From: Typhlomys cinereus
Lineage: Eukaryota > Chordata > Mammalia > Rodentia > Platacanthomyidae
Assembly (NCBI GenBank): GCA_023101885.1
Contig: JALPQD010000922.1
Location: 124,001 to 188,000, forward strand
Direction: 5' to 3'
Length of the DNA stretch: 64,000 nt
A program made the translations under genes and the position numbers. A model generated the notes under the pieces. That model was given only the letters and a program-made list of their open reading frames with translations, was not told where the DNA came from and made no database searches. Below are positions 1 through 14,740 of the stretch, in pieces (within the stretch, counting starts at the first letter, position 1; each line of letters starts with the position of its first letter).

Positions 1-288
1 CCGCCTGCTCCCTGCTGTGCTTCCCCTCACCCCGCTGTGCTCCCCCTCACCCCGCGTGCTCCCTGCTGTGCTCCCCCTCACCCCACGTGCTCCCCCTCAC
101 CCTGCTGTGCTCCCCCTCACCCCACGTGCTCCCCCTCACCCTGCTGTGCTCCCCCTCACCCCGCGTGCTCCCCCTCACCCTGCTGTGCTCCCCCTCACCC
201 CGCGTGCTCCCCCTCACCCTGCTGTGCTCCCCCTCACCCCGCGTGCTCCCCCTCACCCTGCTGTGCTCCCCCTCACCCCGCGTGCGCC
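1..288. repeat. 39-bp minisatellite, cut by window edge
   Basis: Tandem C-rich repeat made of alternating 20- and 19-bp half units, each with the core GTGCTCCCCCTCACC followed by CTGCT or CCGC. About seven full units are visible and the array continues left of the window. It abuts the CpG island to its right. On the minus strand every half unit reads GGGTGAGGGG, which resembles a 5' splice site. The open frames across it come from the lack of stops in the unit and are not genes. Confidence 0.95.
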
Positions 289-403
289 CCGCCCGCCCTC
301 CGCACCTCTCGCACTCGCAGCAGCCGCTCTCGGCTCGGGCTTTCGTGGACCTTGGGCGGCTTCTTTCCCTCTTGCGGACGCCTGCATGCGCTGCCCGGCA
401 ACC

Positions 404-417
404 GTCACCATGGAAAC
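404..417. promoter_or_regulatory. X-box-like RFX site
   Basis: GTCACCATGGAAAC fits the palindromic RFX consensus GTNRCC-spacer-RGYAAC with one mismatch (A for Y). RFX sites typically lie within about 100-150 bp of the start of ciliary genes. The ATG inside it is part of the motif and should not be taken as a start codon. Confidence 0.6.
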
Positions 418-433
418 CAGCTTGTCGCGCGGG

Positions 434-441
434 TGACGTCA
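434..441. promoter_or_regulatory. CRE (CREB/ATF) site
   Basis: Perfect palindromic TGACGTCA within CpG-rich DNA, 17 bp from the X-box-like motif. It contains a CpG that can be methylated. Confidence 0.6.
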
Positions 442-560
442 CGCGGGCGCCCGCTTCTCGCGTCGGTCCGGTGTCTCGGGTCGCGTGGGGACGGCGAGGG
501 CCGGACGGGGCGAGAGCTGGTGCCGCGCGAGGCCGCTTTTCCTCTGCAGCCGCGGCGCAC

Positions 561-1346
561 AGCGACTCGGAAACCTGTTTTCATGGCTTCACGACGGCTG
601 GCAGCGGTGGGTTTCTTTGGTGGGTTTCAGTGGCTTTTAGTTTTTGCATTTCAGGCTTTTCCCCCCCCTCTCAAACCACGTTTGTTTTTTGGAAACGCAC
701 CTCCCAGTCCGACCCCCTGTGTTTCAGAGCCATGTAGGGGCGGGAACGAAACTAATATTCAAAATGACCGAGAGAGACCCCCAAATGCCGGCCTTGGCAG
801 CGTGTCCGCGGGCACTGCAGACGGCTGCCTCCGCTGGCCCCTCCACAGGGTGGGGGGCCCAGAGGTGCCCGGGGGTGGGGGGCGACCACCCCTGCATGCC
901 CTGCCGGCTCCTGGGGCGAGCAGCCGGGGTCTTGCAGGCGTGCCGGGGTCGGGGGTCACCAGCCAGCCTGAGCTGCCCTAAAGGACCAGGATGGTTTATA
1001 AACTAATCCAGGAGGCCAAGAAAATCTGGGTGTCTGTCTGCGGCCCCTTGAGGATTATGCGGGTGTCCATAAATTCCAGCCACTGTGTTTCTCTCACCAG
1101 AATTAGTTCTAGAACTCGGCTCTTGTTTGCTTTTTAAGCTGCAACCTCTTTATTTACTTTCTCATTGCTGGGAAATTGGATCAACCCCTCACACGGGCTA
1201 GATAAGTGTAGCAGCCCTTTTTTAAAATTTTGAGTTAATGTATTGTTAAATTGCCTGGGCTGGCCTTGAATTTAGGGTTTGTCTGCATCCGCCTTCCAGA
1301 TGCTGGGGTTTTAGATGTATGTTCACACCTGGCTTCCTTTTTTTTC

Positions 1347-1349
<3 letters not shown>
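561..1349. other. Intergenic DNA, no gene seen
   Basis: Moderately GC-rich DNA falling off the CpG island, then AT-richer sequence. Open frames here are short and without recognisable domains. I see no exon or classifiable repeat. Confidence 0.5.
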
Positions 1350-1387
<38 letters not shown>

Positions 1388-1615
1388 ACATGCCCGCACA
1401 CACGTGTATCAGAGGGCACTGTGTGTGCTTGTGGAGGCCCAGGTAACTTCAGGAATCATCCTGGATTGTTCTACCTCCTTATTGGTTTGCTCTGGGGTTT
1501 CCCGGACTCCACCTTCTAGGGCCAGAGTGCTGCCTGCATTTTTATGTGGGATCCAGAATCAGGGCCTTTTGCTCACGAGGCAGATGCTTAACCCCTGAGC
1601 TGTGTCTGCATCTCC
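1350..1615 (-). mobile_element. tRNA-type SINE with (CA)n tail
   Basis: Read on the minus strand, it starts near a B2-like tRNA head (GCTCAGGGGTTAAG), runs through a body shared by at least eight copies in the window (GTCCTGAGTTCAGATCCCA type), and ends in a long CA tract seen here as (TG)n at 1350-1383. I cannot give the family its official name. Confidence 0.75.
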
Positions 1616-2309
1616 TTTGCTGTGTTTTTACAACACTCTCTCCTGCCCACTGCCCAGGTCTTTACCTCTGAGAACCACAGATCCACTCCCCAAATTTTAT
1701 CACTTGAAAAAAAAAACATGGTGTCATATGAGAGCGGATGCTTTTTTTAAATTGTTTTTACTCTTTTACAATCTTACACATGTACACAATGCATTTTGAT
1801 CCTAGCTCCCCTATCTCCCTCCCGCTTCCTCTGGCCATTTCTCTAGCATGTCCACCTCCTGCCTTTATGTCCTAATACTTTTAATTGGACAATATAAAAT
1901 AATATGTGAGCAATGAAAGAAAATACATTAAGAACTGTAGATAGTCATGATTGAGCTCCCAGGATAAAGCTGAAGAAGAGCAGTTTTGTCCATCTCTGTG
2001 AGACTAAGTTCACTGGTGTGAGCACACGGAGATCTGGCCCACGGGAGGCCGTCCCTGTTGGGGACTCACAGACCCCGGCTCACAGGAGCCCCCTCACTTG
2101 TGAGCACGCAGAGCCCCAACCCAGGGAGGCCCATCCCAGGAGACACCTTCATGTTGTGGGGCCTGAGCATATTTGTCTCCACTTTGTACTTGTTCACTTG
2201 TCCTCCCTATGAAACACGGATGTGCTAGACATAGACTGTTTGACCCAATTGTGTACATGACTATAACCATAACCAGTCAGCTCCAAATTAGGGAATACTT
2301 AATGTTTCA
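1616..2309. other. Intergenic DNA, little recognisable
   Basis: AT-rich DNA. The stretch around 1740-1860 resembles degraded rodent L1 3' UTR on the minus strand (weak). I see no gene. Confidence 0.35.
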
Positions 2310-2803
2310 GGAGCCCCCCTAAACTGGAAGAGCAGCCTTTACAGTAACATTTGGTCCTTGCATAATCAACTGCCTCACCAATTTTTTCAAGGACAGAATT
2401 AATATGATAGTTTGTAAGAATTGTGGTCACAGCAGGCAGAACTATCCTATCAGAAGCCAGTCACTAACTGCTCAAGAAATTCCAAGGGCTATGAATAATG
2501 TAAGGGGTATTAGAAACTGCTTGATGGGATACTCGAAACTGCTGGGGGTGGGAGCTGACCAATCTCCACATGCCAACACTACTTTTGCTTCAGTTTACCC
2601 AATCATGTATCTGCTAGGTTAGAAACCCCCTCCTGTAGAAATAGCCTATAAAAGACCCTGTAAAACAAAGACCAGGACTCTTGTTCCTGATCTGCTGCGT
2701 CAGTGACAGCAAAGCCCGGGTTTGAACTTGAATAAAGGCCCTCGGGATTGCATGGGTGTCGGCTCCATGGTGGTCTCTTGGGTTCAGAAATCTAGGCACA
2801 ACA
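2310..2803 (+). mobile_element. Probable solo retroviral LTR
   Basis: LTR-like order of signals on the plus strand: a TATA-like TATAAAAG at about 2647, then an AATAAA at about 2732, then a terminal region ending near GGCACAACA. There is no internal retroviral sequence on either side, so it would be a solo LTR. I could not find a target-site duplication, and the left end is approximate. It looks like an ERV1/ERVK-type LTR, but the family is not identified. Confidence 0.5.
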
Positions 2804-3644
2804 TTGTGAGCACACAGATATGGAATTCAGGGTTTTGGCAGGCAGTGTGGTATGTCAGGCTATTAATCATTCAGCTGTCCACTGGTCAGAACACTGAATA
2901 TAGACCTAATTTTATCTCCTTTCTGCCACCGCTTGGCAGACATGCGACACAAAAGCCACATGTGCAGTGCCTGTAGGGGCAGGAGAGCCAACGCTTTTAA
3001 CATCTGCTCTGGCATAGTGACTTCCCTTAAATACCTAGAAATTGCAACGATAACAAGGATCTGTTTTGACATAAGGAGAGAAATTCTTGCTGCTTAATAC
3101 CATGAATCAGGAGAAACTAAAGATCACAAAAGATCATGTTCTGTAATGTAAACGCAGTCATGTTTCAAAATGTGCTCGAAGAAAGCTAACTAAAGCTAAC
3201 CCTTCCTGGTTGGAGTGTTCATCTGAAATACTTTGAAGTGGCATCCACCTTGGGGACGTGTGGAATTTTTTCTTCTGGTCGAGTCTTGCCCTCAGCTAAA
3301 ATTAACAGGCTTGTTTTCCTGGAGCTGAGCGCCTTCCCGAAGCCGCGTGTGCTCTAGCGGCTGCAGAGCGCAAGCCTTCTGCTGGCTCCTCCCCCCACCC
3401 CCAGGGTTCTGAAGAGCCCGGGTCCATCAATCTCAGTTCTTTTTTGAAATGTTACTTTTCCCCTTTAAAAATATGCATGAGAAAGCAAGCACATGGCCTG
3501 CTACGTGAATGGGTGGATAGAGAACAACTTTCAGAAGTCAGTTATCCGCTTCTACCATGTGGGCATCTGGGGACTGAGTTCAAGTCACCGCGTCCGCAAG
3601 CAGACAGTCTTAAGCACTGAGCTCTCACCACCCCCCTTTGTGTT
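2804..3644. other. Intergenic DNA, no gene seen
   Basis: Mixed-composition DNA without a coding exon or repeat family I can name. Confidence 0.4.
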
Positions 3645-3740
3645 TATTCTCTTAGTTTGACAGGATCTCGCCTGTGGCCCAGGCTGGTCCTGCCTCAGCC
3701 TCCAGCATGCTGGGATTACAGGTGTGAGTCGTCAGTCCCA
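3645..3740 (-). mobile_element. B1-like SINE fragment
   Basis: 7SL-derived sequence in reverse orientation: GACAGGATCTCGCCTGTGG, then CCCAGGCTGG, CTGCCTCAGCCTCC and GCTGGGATTACAGGTGTGA. It lacks the middle of a full B1. Confidence 0.8.
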
Positions 3741-3904
3741 GATGTCTGGGCTAAGGACTCTTCTGTGTTTTCCTGAAAGTGTTACAACTCCAAGTCTATG
3801 TTTTACGGAATGTGTGTTTAAGGCATAAGTTTAGGTTTAGTTTTTTTTTTTTTTACTTCAAATGTCGTGTTTCTAGCATCAATTGATTTTTTTAAATCTT
3901 TGTT

Positions 3905-4290
3905 TACCCAAAAAAAAAAAAAAAAGCTCAGCAAACTCAACAAAACAACCCAATAAAAAGGTGGGGAAAGGGCTTCAATGTGCATTTCCCAACAAAGACG
4001 TTCAACTGACCAATAAGTGCACAGAGAGGCTCAGCGTCACGGGCCACAGGGGAAATGCAGGTCAGAACACGTTGATGTGAAACTGTACGGCTTCCTGCCA
4101 GAAGCATCGCTCACAGCAGCCAGGCTGACAGGAGCCACGCGGTGGAAGCAGCTCCGCCGTGAACAGGCAAACGGTGCCGCACACGCTGAACGTTAGCCTT
4201 GCGGACAAGGAGATGCTGACCCTCGCCACAACACGGACAGACCTTACGTGCTGAGTGAGTGACACGGGAAGATGAGACGTGACCCGAGCA
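3905..4290 (+). mobile_element. Old L1 fragment, end of ORF2
   Basis: Degenerate but recognisable L1 ORF2 3' region on the plus strand. The phrases appear in the expected order: cells resembling AAAAAGGTGGGGAAAGG, then CAATAAGTGCACAGAGAGG, GGGGAAATGCAGGTCAGAAC, GTGGAAGCAG, and the terminal ACAACACGGACAGACCTTA. It is full of stops. It is an ancient mammalian L1, not a recent rodent copy. Confidence 0.65.
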
Positions 4291-4689
4291 GGCTGCGCTG
4301 GTCTGGCACGGGAAGGGCAGGCCGGCTGTTGCTGAGGGCGGCGCAGACCCGCCTGCTGGAAGCCTGGTGCATCTGTGTGCCCGGCCACGCCAGCTGCGCT
4401 GCTCTTAGTCTACCCAGTTCCCATGAACTCCCCTCTCATGGCATCAGTCAAAAGGACACATTTAGACCACAACAATTTTTAAGCATATTTGCGTGGGTGT
4501 AAGTTTTTTAAATATTTTTAGTTGTTTCCCTAGTTTTACAAGCGTATTGAGTTGGGTTAAGTTTTACAAAACTACAATTCCAGGACTCAGCCACCTCAGC
4601 AGGTGTCCTGCTTCCTCAGCACAGACGGGGAATGCGTTTTCACCTCACTTCCGTTCTTCACTCCCACCACGTTTATAAATGTTTTCCTT
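4291..4689. other. Repeat-derived or unique DNA
   Basis: The left part may continue the degraded L1. No gene is visible. Confidence 0.35.
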
Positions 4690-4699
4690 GTCTGCCGTT

Positions 4700-4786
4700 T
4701 CGTCGTCGTGCTGCTGGGGATTGAACCGAGGGCTGCACACTGCTAGGAGGCGCTTTACCACTGAGCCGCGTCCCCTGCGCACTACT
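4700..4786 (-). mobile_element. ID-like SINE
   Basis: Reverse copy of a tRNA-Ala-derived ID element: GCTGGGGATTGAACCGAGGG, a middle resembling CACTGCTAGGAGGCGC, and TTTACCACTGAGCCGCGTCC. Confidence 0.75.
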
Positions 4787-5699
4787 GTGGCCTTCCGAGA
4801 CAGGCTGACAGGCTGACGGCGCCTGACCTCAGTGACTGTCGGTCTCCCGGCCGCCTGGTGCGCAGTAAGAGGCATTGACTGTGGTGTCCTCGGCTGCCTT
4901 CTTGCGCAGGCAGAAGAAGGGGGGCCCAGGCTGAAGTGGCGAGGGGACAGCGTGAGGGCTGTGCCTGTCAGAGGCGGCAGGACTTGAGTAGTTAGTGGCG
5001 CGTAGAAGGCAGGAGGCCTCGGTGCATCTGGAATGAAGGAAGGGGAAGACGGCGCATCGTTGAGAAATGAGTCAGGAGGGGCAGCAGCAGGACAATGACC
5101 ACACTGAGGATGAGGAGGAGAGACCAGGGAGGGGCTGTAACACGCTCCGTCAGACGTCTAGTCAGTTACACCGGAGGCAGCGAGCGACACAGCGGCACAG
5201 AGCTGGGGAGGCTGTTCCCGCCAGGGGACCGGTTGACACTGGCTCTGTTCTCTGTTTCATCTCCTCTGGGGGGGGCTCTAAGAATGGAACCAGGCCGCAC
5301 GAGCTGTGTTCTTCACGAACTTATACTGGAAAGCACTCGTTGCTCACGTGGCACGCTAAGCAAGGTGGTCGGTCACTTGTCCTCTTAAACCTGAAGGGGC
5401 GGGCTAGGGATACGATGGACAGTTCCTGTCTGACGAGGGGCCTTTAAAAGCTTTATACTCACCTGGCATTGCCCTGGCCTGCAGCAGGCAGCCGTAGTTA
5501 CACGAGAACCTTTGCTTCCAGCCTCCTCTCCAGGTGAGCAGCGTGGGCGAGGTGAGCGGCTACTAGACCAGAGTTCTCAGGGCGGCCAGGGGTGGCCTCT
5601 CTGGTCCCGACCAATGTGCTAATTCCACCTCGTACCACCAGAGGTCACTGTCGCTCATAACGAGATGGGGCGGCCATCCCTGAGCACTGTTGGTTCCCG
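4787..5699. other. Intergenic DNA, no gene seen
   Basis: Fairly GC-rich unique-looking DNA. An open frame of 126 codons at 5067-5447 has no recognisable domain, no splice context and ordinary low-complexity composition, so I do not call it a gene. Confidence 0.4.
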
Positions 5700-6160
5700 A
5701 GTGTGCAAACCTACAGATGCTCATGCGTCAGTTTGCCCATGAGTGTGCACACCTACAGATGCTCACGCGTCGGTTCCTGTAAGTGTGCAAACCTAGATAC
5801 GCAAACGTCGGTTCCCATGAGTGTGCAAACCTACAGATGCTCACGTGTCAGTTCCTGTGAGTGTGCACACCTACAGATGCTCACGCGCCAGTTCCATGAG
5901 TGTGCAAACCTATAGGCTCACGTGTCAGTTCCCCCGAGTGTGCACACCTACAGATGCTCACGTGTCAGTTCCCCCGAGTGTGCACACCTACAGATGCTCA
6001 CGCGTCAGTTCCTGTGAGTGTGCAAACCTATAGGCTCACACATCAGTTCCCCCATGAGTGTGCAAACCTACAGATGCTCACGCGTCAGTTCCATGAGTGT
6101 GCAAACCTATAGGCTCACGCGTCAGTTCCCCGAGTGTGCAAACCCACAGATGTTCACTGT
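5700..6160. repeat. Minisatellite of about 40 bp
   Basis: About eleven imperfect copies of a unit containing ACCTACAGATGCTCACG, then a CGTCAGTTCC core and GAGTGTGCAAA. Some copies have lost the CTACAGATG part and read CCTATAGGCTCACG instead, so there are two unit classes. All three forward frames stay open across parts of it. Confidence 0.95.
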
Positions 6161-7464
6161 ATTTCCCCAGATGGTGAACCATTTGCTTATACCTGTGAAT
6201 ATCTCCCACGTGCACAGGCGACTTCTCTCCACATTTAGTTCAGCATGATGCTTTGTCGTCCCGTGGTGTCAGGAATGTGACAGGAAATTCCAAGAGGACA
6301 CAGCCGTGGACCCATCGTGGGTGAACCCGTGGTGTGCAGCCGCAGCAGGCACGAAGGGCCGCCTGTGACCTTTGCCCGAGGGATTAGTTCCTGGATGTGA
6401 AGAGCAAGTCAGCCTCAACCAGCCCAGCACTCAACGGACGCTAGCGTGAGCTGGGGAGAAAGACAGGAGCGAGCAGGCGCCCAGGACCCCCTGCGCTGAA
6501 CCTTGACCCCTCCCGCCCGGCACTAGGTCTCCCTACTGTAGTGTGAGCGCCCAACATCTGCGCGGGCAGCAGAACCGCGAGCCAGACTCACTCCCAGCGG
6601 AACGGAACGTAAGGAGGGACTGAAGCCAGCAGGGCTCCCGCGCTCCTTAGCGCCCACTTCCCAGGAGAGCTGGGGCCTTCAGCCCAGCGGGATCCTGACA
6701 GTACCTTGCACTTCCCGTGTTCTCACGCAGAGCACAGGATCCCTCGCCATGCCGTGACCTGGTTCGTTCTCAGCAAGCTCTGACTTGGTCCCGGCTGCCA
6801 AGCCGTCCGTCAGCTAAGGCCACGTGAGTTGTGACCTCGTCTTAACTTCATTGTGATGGCTGCTGCTGCTCCGGCACTTAATTCCAAGGCCGAGCATGCC
6901 TCCACGACTTTGCTGAGACGTCCCACAGAAGCGGTTCACAGCAGCAGACCTGTCCTTCTACAGGGACACTACCTGCTCTACACTAGACTGTCAAGCAGGA
7001 CCACCCACGTGCAGTCCCGAACCTACAGCCTTCTCCAGTGTGACAGGCCTGTTCTAGACGGGCTCTAGCTGCTGGGGCTGTTGGCAGGTCTTGGAGCAGA
7101 GTGGCGCACATCATTGCCAAGTGCCAGCCATGACTCCTCTTCGGGGGGCATTCTTTGTCTGCCAAAGGACGATTGACTTTTCTAAACAAATGAATACAAG
7201 ACATCGGATGTGTTCATTGGCTTTAATGACAATACATAGGTCACGATGGAATGTGAAGTTCAGGTTAGACAGGAAAGTCTTACAGTGCACGCAGCGTCCT
7301 GTAAGTATTGAAGTCTGCGTGTACCCAGAACCAGCTTGCTCATAAGCCATCAGTCACTGCATGTTCTTCAGGGCATTCCTTATTCTTATACAGAAAACGA
7401 ACATACCGCCCTCCTTCATGATGATCTGCTCTTCCTTTCCTTCGAGTAACACTCAAACACCCAT
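6161..7464. other. Intergenic DNA between CCDC13 and HIGD1A
   Basis: Mostly unique-looking sequence. On the minus strand an ATTAAA (7222-7227) could be a distal HIGD1A polyadenylation signal, but nothing else supports that. No exon is seen. Confidence 0.35.
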
Positions 7465-7535
7465 TTCTGGATTGGGGTGCAGCTCAGTGGCGGAGCACTT
7501 GTCTCAGGTATGTGAGGCCTTGGGGTGACGCACAT
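7465..7535 (+). mobile_element. ID-like SINE
   Basis: Forward copy: GGATTGGGGTGCAGCTCAGT followed by GGCGGAGCACTTGTCTCAGG, the usual ID box A region, ending before a short A-rich stretch. Confidence 0.65.
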
Positions 7536-8122
7536 CATAAAAGTCTCTCTGCCTCGAGGTGAGGAGGAGCCACTGCACTAAAGCAAGAGCAGCAGAAATA
7601 AGCTCTACGTACAAAGGAGCTGAGCTGGATGACAGTTAAGCTCCAGGTTGAGAACGTGATTCTACAATAAACAGCTCTGTGCAACTCATGAAGTTTCCAG
7701 GTTTGCTTCAGACACACGCAATGAGCACATGCACATGCACTGACACGTGTATGCACGTGTATGCACATGCACACACATATACATACTCTTTTAGCTGCGG
7801 GAAAGTTTCTAAGTTAGTTGTATTTTGTGTATTCTTTTGCAGTTCTACCAGAATCAACAAACACCAGAAACTGAAGTCTCGAAGCAGCCCGCAGGCAGGC
7901 CAACAGGTCCCACTAACCAGCACAGACGGGTTCCTGCCTGACCCCTCCCACAGCAGCCCCCCAGGCGCTGGCTCGCTGTCTTTAAAGCTAGCTCATCTTG
8001 AGAACACACTTAGGTGGTGTGTTTCTGTTGTGTTACCTTGAGTCTCCTAGTCAGTCACTGATGCCACCAACGCCACCAGGCAGTCAGGCCAGGAAGAAAA
8101 AAAGACATTATTCAAAATACCA
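7536..8122. other. Region downstream of HIGD1A
   Basis: Contains an alternating purine/pyrimidine CA/TG-rich patch at about 7725-7790. Otherwise unique DNA. Confidence 0.4.
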
Positions 8123-8148
8123 CTGTTGATCTGAACCCACTCATATCA

Positions 8149-8154
8149 TTTATT
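8149..8154 (-). terminator. HIGD1A: HIGD1A polyadenylation signal
   Basis: AATAAA on the minus strand (TTTATT on the plus strand), 80 bases past the stop codon. Cleavage is expected near 8125-8135. That gives a 3' UTR of only about 100 nt, so longer alternative 3' UTRs reaching further left remain possible. Confidence 0.6.
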
Positions 8155-8233
8155 TTTGACATAAACATAGAACCTCAATATGAGATGTCTCTAACTAAAG
8201 CATTTCCAACAGGACCAGGCAGCATGTTTTCTT

Positions 8234-11877
<3,644 letters not shown>

Positions 11878-11899
11878 CGTGATTGTTTGCAGAATCTTC

Positions 11900-12958
11900 C
11901 TGAAAGACAATTTTTTGAAGTTCTATAATTAAAAGCATCTAGATTATGATTCAATACTTAGAATGAATTTACAGCTTTCCTCGGTTCTATGAAACTTGGT
12001 ATGTTATCCATGAGCTTGAAAAATACTTTTAGAAACTATTTTGTTTTTAATCTATAACCACCATTAAAGAGAAATGTAAGTATTCATTCCATTTTGCTTT
12101 TTCTCCCATACGACCAATTCCTTCTAAGATCATATTGTTAAAATAGTAGTTTTTCTTTTATGCCTTTTAATAACAATCAATTCAACTTGTTGATTCTCAC
12201 TGCTCAGCGACGCCTCCTGTCTCTTCGAGTCCTGGTGGAAACGCACCGGGCACTTTCCGGGGCAAAGTGCACAGACAACTACTGACTCAGCAGCTCCAGC
12301 GTGGGCAGCTCTGTCTCCCGGAGTTTCCAGGCAGTTACACGAACCTCGTTATTAATGGGTATTTTCTTTTTGGAAAAGATTACATTTATAGGCAAAATTC
12401 TACCCAGTTTGTTATTTACTCTTCTTAAAGACAAAGGTTCACTTTAAACAATATTTCTGGAGATAACTTCTTTTAAACCTATTTTGAGTTATTTGTGAGG
12501 TTTTATGGGGTTATCATTTTTATTATTGTAACAGAAGTATCTAGGGTTTAGGAGTATCTTGTGGGTTTCAGATCTGACTTCCTTGTACTCCCCAGCTTCC
12601 TCCTTAAAGCTAACTTCTCGGTAATTACCCCTTTAAATGGTACCCAAAGACAGCTAGGAGCCTGGTGTTACTCGAATAACTAGATAACTAGCAAGGGAAA
12701 TTCATTTCCATTATCCCAGGAAACAGAAGACCCTACGATCTACTTCTCGCACACGGGAAGTTACAGGTACTTCATCTAAACAGGGGATGACGGAGTCAAC
12801 TTCACTTTTATCCAGGTGGTTGTGCTTCCCGAGCAATCTGAAGGCCTGCGAGCCCCACCCAGGATTAAATGCGAGGCAAATACTGCAGGCACCGCCCAAG
12901 GCTCTGATTGGCGCTAACTGCCCATCCCCCTCTTGCTTGGCTCCCAGCAGCCCAAGCA
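11900..12958 (-). other. HIGD1A intron 1, AT-rich part
   Basis: AT-rich intron DNA with no exon or repeat that I recognise. Confidence 0.45.
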
Positions 12959-12959
12959 G

Positions 12960-13055
12960 CAGAAGCAGCCTGATCATCATCATCATCATCAGTAGCAGCA
13001 GCAGCAGCAGCAGCAGCCTGATCATCATCATCATCATCAGTAGCAGCAGCAGCCC
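12960..13055. repeat. Compound ATC/CAG trinucleotide repeat
   Basis: (ATC)n, then AGT, then (AGC)n, repeated as a block: CTGATCATCATC...CAGTAGCAGCAG occurs twice in tandem with unequal CAG lengths. This is a trinucleotide repeat duplicated as a unit of about 55-60 bp, inside HIGD1A intron 1. Confidence 0.9.
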
Positions 13056-14035
13056 CCTCTCCCATCCAGTAAGAGGAGCGCTGAGGCCCAGCTTGCTGCC
13101 AGGAGCCTGAGGGGCAGCAAAGGCCTTCAGAGAAAACTCGTCTCTGGCGGGGGGGCACGTTTCGTGCGGCTGAGACTAGTGAGCCCTGTGTCACAGAAGA
13201 AAGCCCAGCCAGGACACGAGACGCTCCATGGGAGCGAAATCTCTTCACTCCCCCACTCCACGCCTCCCGGCACGATAAACTCCCACTGTTTACAGATAAG
13301 TGTCCGCGAGCTCCGGCCCAGGATGCCGCTCTCATCACAGAGAGAGCAAGGAGGAGCCGGGTCGAGGGTGACCAAGGGAGGAGCTTGAGACCAAAGACAA
13401 CAAAATACAAAAACAAAACAAAACCCCACACAGGTTGGTTACATAAGGAGACTGGGACTGGAAAAAAATAAAATCAAAGAAAAATCTCAAAGTGAAACCC
13501 AATGCTGAAATAACCCATGGTTCGGCGATTAGATTCTCTCAAGGAGAGAGAAGAGAACGTGCCCATCTGCAGTGCTCAGTGAGAGCCAAGGAGAAGGCAC
13601 CTCGCTTGGAGAGCTCGAGACGGTCCAGGGAGAAGAACCAGACCTGACTTGAACAGCTGGCGAGGATTACAGGGAGCGACTGGTGTTCACATGGGGCGAG
13701 GCGCCTCAGCGGCCCTTGGGTCTCACCGTAAACTCAAAGACAGGACCCCACGGTGCTTGTCACCCCCCTCCTCCTGCCTCCCGCGACTCCACATCCTGCC
13801 CGGTGCTTCCAAACCTTTGCAGGAGCCGACGCTGCCCGCGGTCTCCTCCCCTCGCCACCCCATCTCCTCCAGTCTTTCCTGGCGACTCCCACTTCTCCGG
13901 CCTACATCCTAACCACTCTCCTCGGGGACTCTGTACCCCCAAGTTCATGGCAAATACTAGCTACGTCCTCCTAGAGATGCTGTGCTTCCTCTGCAACAGC
14001 CGTACGCCACCCGTTTGTTTCCTTGAAGCCGGGTC
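13056..14035 (-). other. HIGD1A intron 1, GC-richer part
   Basis: Unique-looking DNA of mixed composition. Open frames on both strands show no domain. Confidence 0.35.
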
Positions 14036-14740
14036 CTGTATGTACACGTTCTGCCCTGTGTGTGCACGTTCTGTCCTGCCTGTGCACGTTCTGTCCTGCC
14101 TGTACACGTTCTGTCCTGTCTGTGCACGTTCTGTCCTGTCTGTGCACGTTCTGTCCTGTCTGTGCACGTTCTGTCCTGCCTGTGCACGTTCTGTCCTGCC
14201 TGTGCACGTTCTGTCCTGTCTGTACACGTTCTGCCCTGTCTGTCTGTCCTGTCTGTGCACGTTCTGTCCTGCCTGTACACGTTCTGCCCTGCCTGTACAC
14301 GTTCTGCCCTGTCTGTACACGTTCTGCCCTGCCTGTACACGTTCTGCCCTGTCTGTACACGTTCTGTCCTGTCTGTACACGTTCTGTCCTGTCTGTACAC
14401 GTTCTGCCCTGCCTGTACACGTTCTGTCCTGCCTGTACACGTTCTGCCCTGCCTGTACACGTTCTGCCCTGCCTGTACACGTTCTGCCCTGCCTGTACAC
14501 GTTCTGCCCTGTCTGTACACGTTCTGCCCTGCCTGTACACGTTCTGCCCTGTCTGTACACGTTCTGTCCTGTCTGTACACGTTCTGCCCTGTCTGTACAC
14601 GTTCTGTCCTGTCTGTACACACCCTGTCCTGTCTGTACATGTTCTGCTCTGTCTGTACGTATCCCACCCTGTCTGTATATATCCCTGTCCTGCCTGTACA
14701 TGTTCTGCCCTGTCTATATCTATATACACTGTTACAAAGC
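14036..14740. repeat. 20-bp minisatellite in HIGD1A intron 1
   Basis: More than 30 tandem copies of a 20-bp unit, TGTACACGTTCTGCCCTGCC, with TGCACG and TCCTGTC variants. The left third is rich in TGCACG units and the right two thirds in TACACG units. The last five units are diverged (CCCACCCTG, TATATCC). Several frames on both strands remain open for about 240-360 codons only because the unit has no stops. Confidence 0.98.

Larger units (their letters stand above)
290..560 (-). promoter_or_regulatory. CCDC13: CpG-island promoter, probably CCDC13 (leftward)
   Basis: GC-rich, CpG-dense stretch with an X-box-like RFX motif and a perfect CRE 17 bp apart. CpG density falls off sharply after about 560. 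No coding exon is visible. The gene name is inferred from recalled synteny: in human and mouse, CCDC13 lies next to HIGD1A on the same strand, with its 5' end facing the HIGD1A 3' end. CCDC13 is a centriolar-satellite/cilium protein, which suits an RFX site. If right, exon 1 lies at roughly 1-400 on the minus strand and the body of the gene is outside the window. A rightward or bidirectional transcript cannot be excluded. Confidence 0.5.

Noticed and set aside
5700..6160. CRISPR-like array of about 40-bp repeats
   Set aside because: The units are contiguous with no unique spacers. This is a mammalian minisatellite, and the genome is not prokaryotic.
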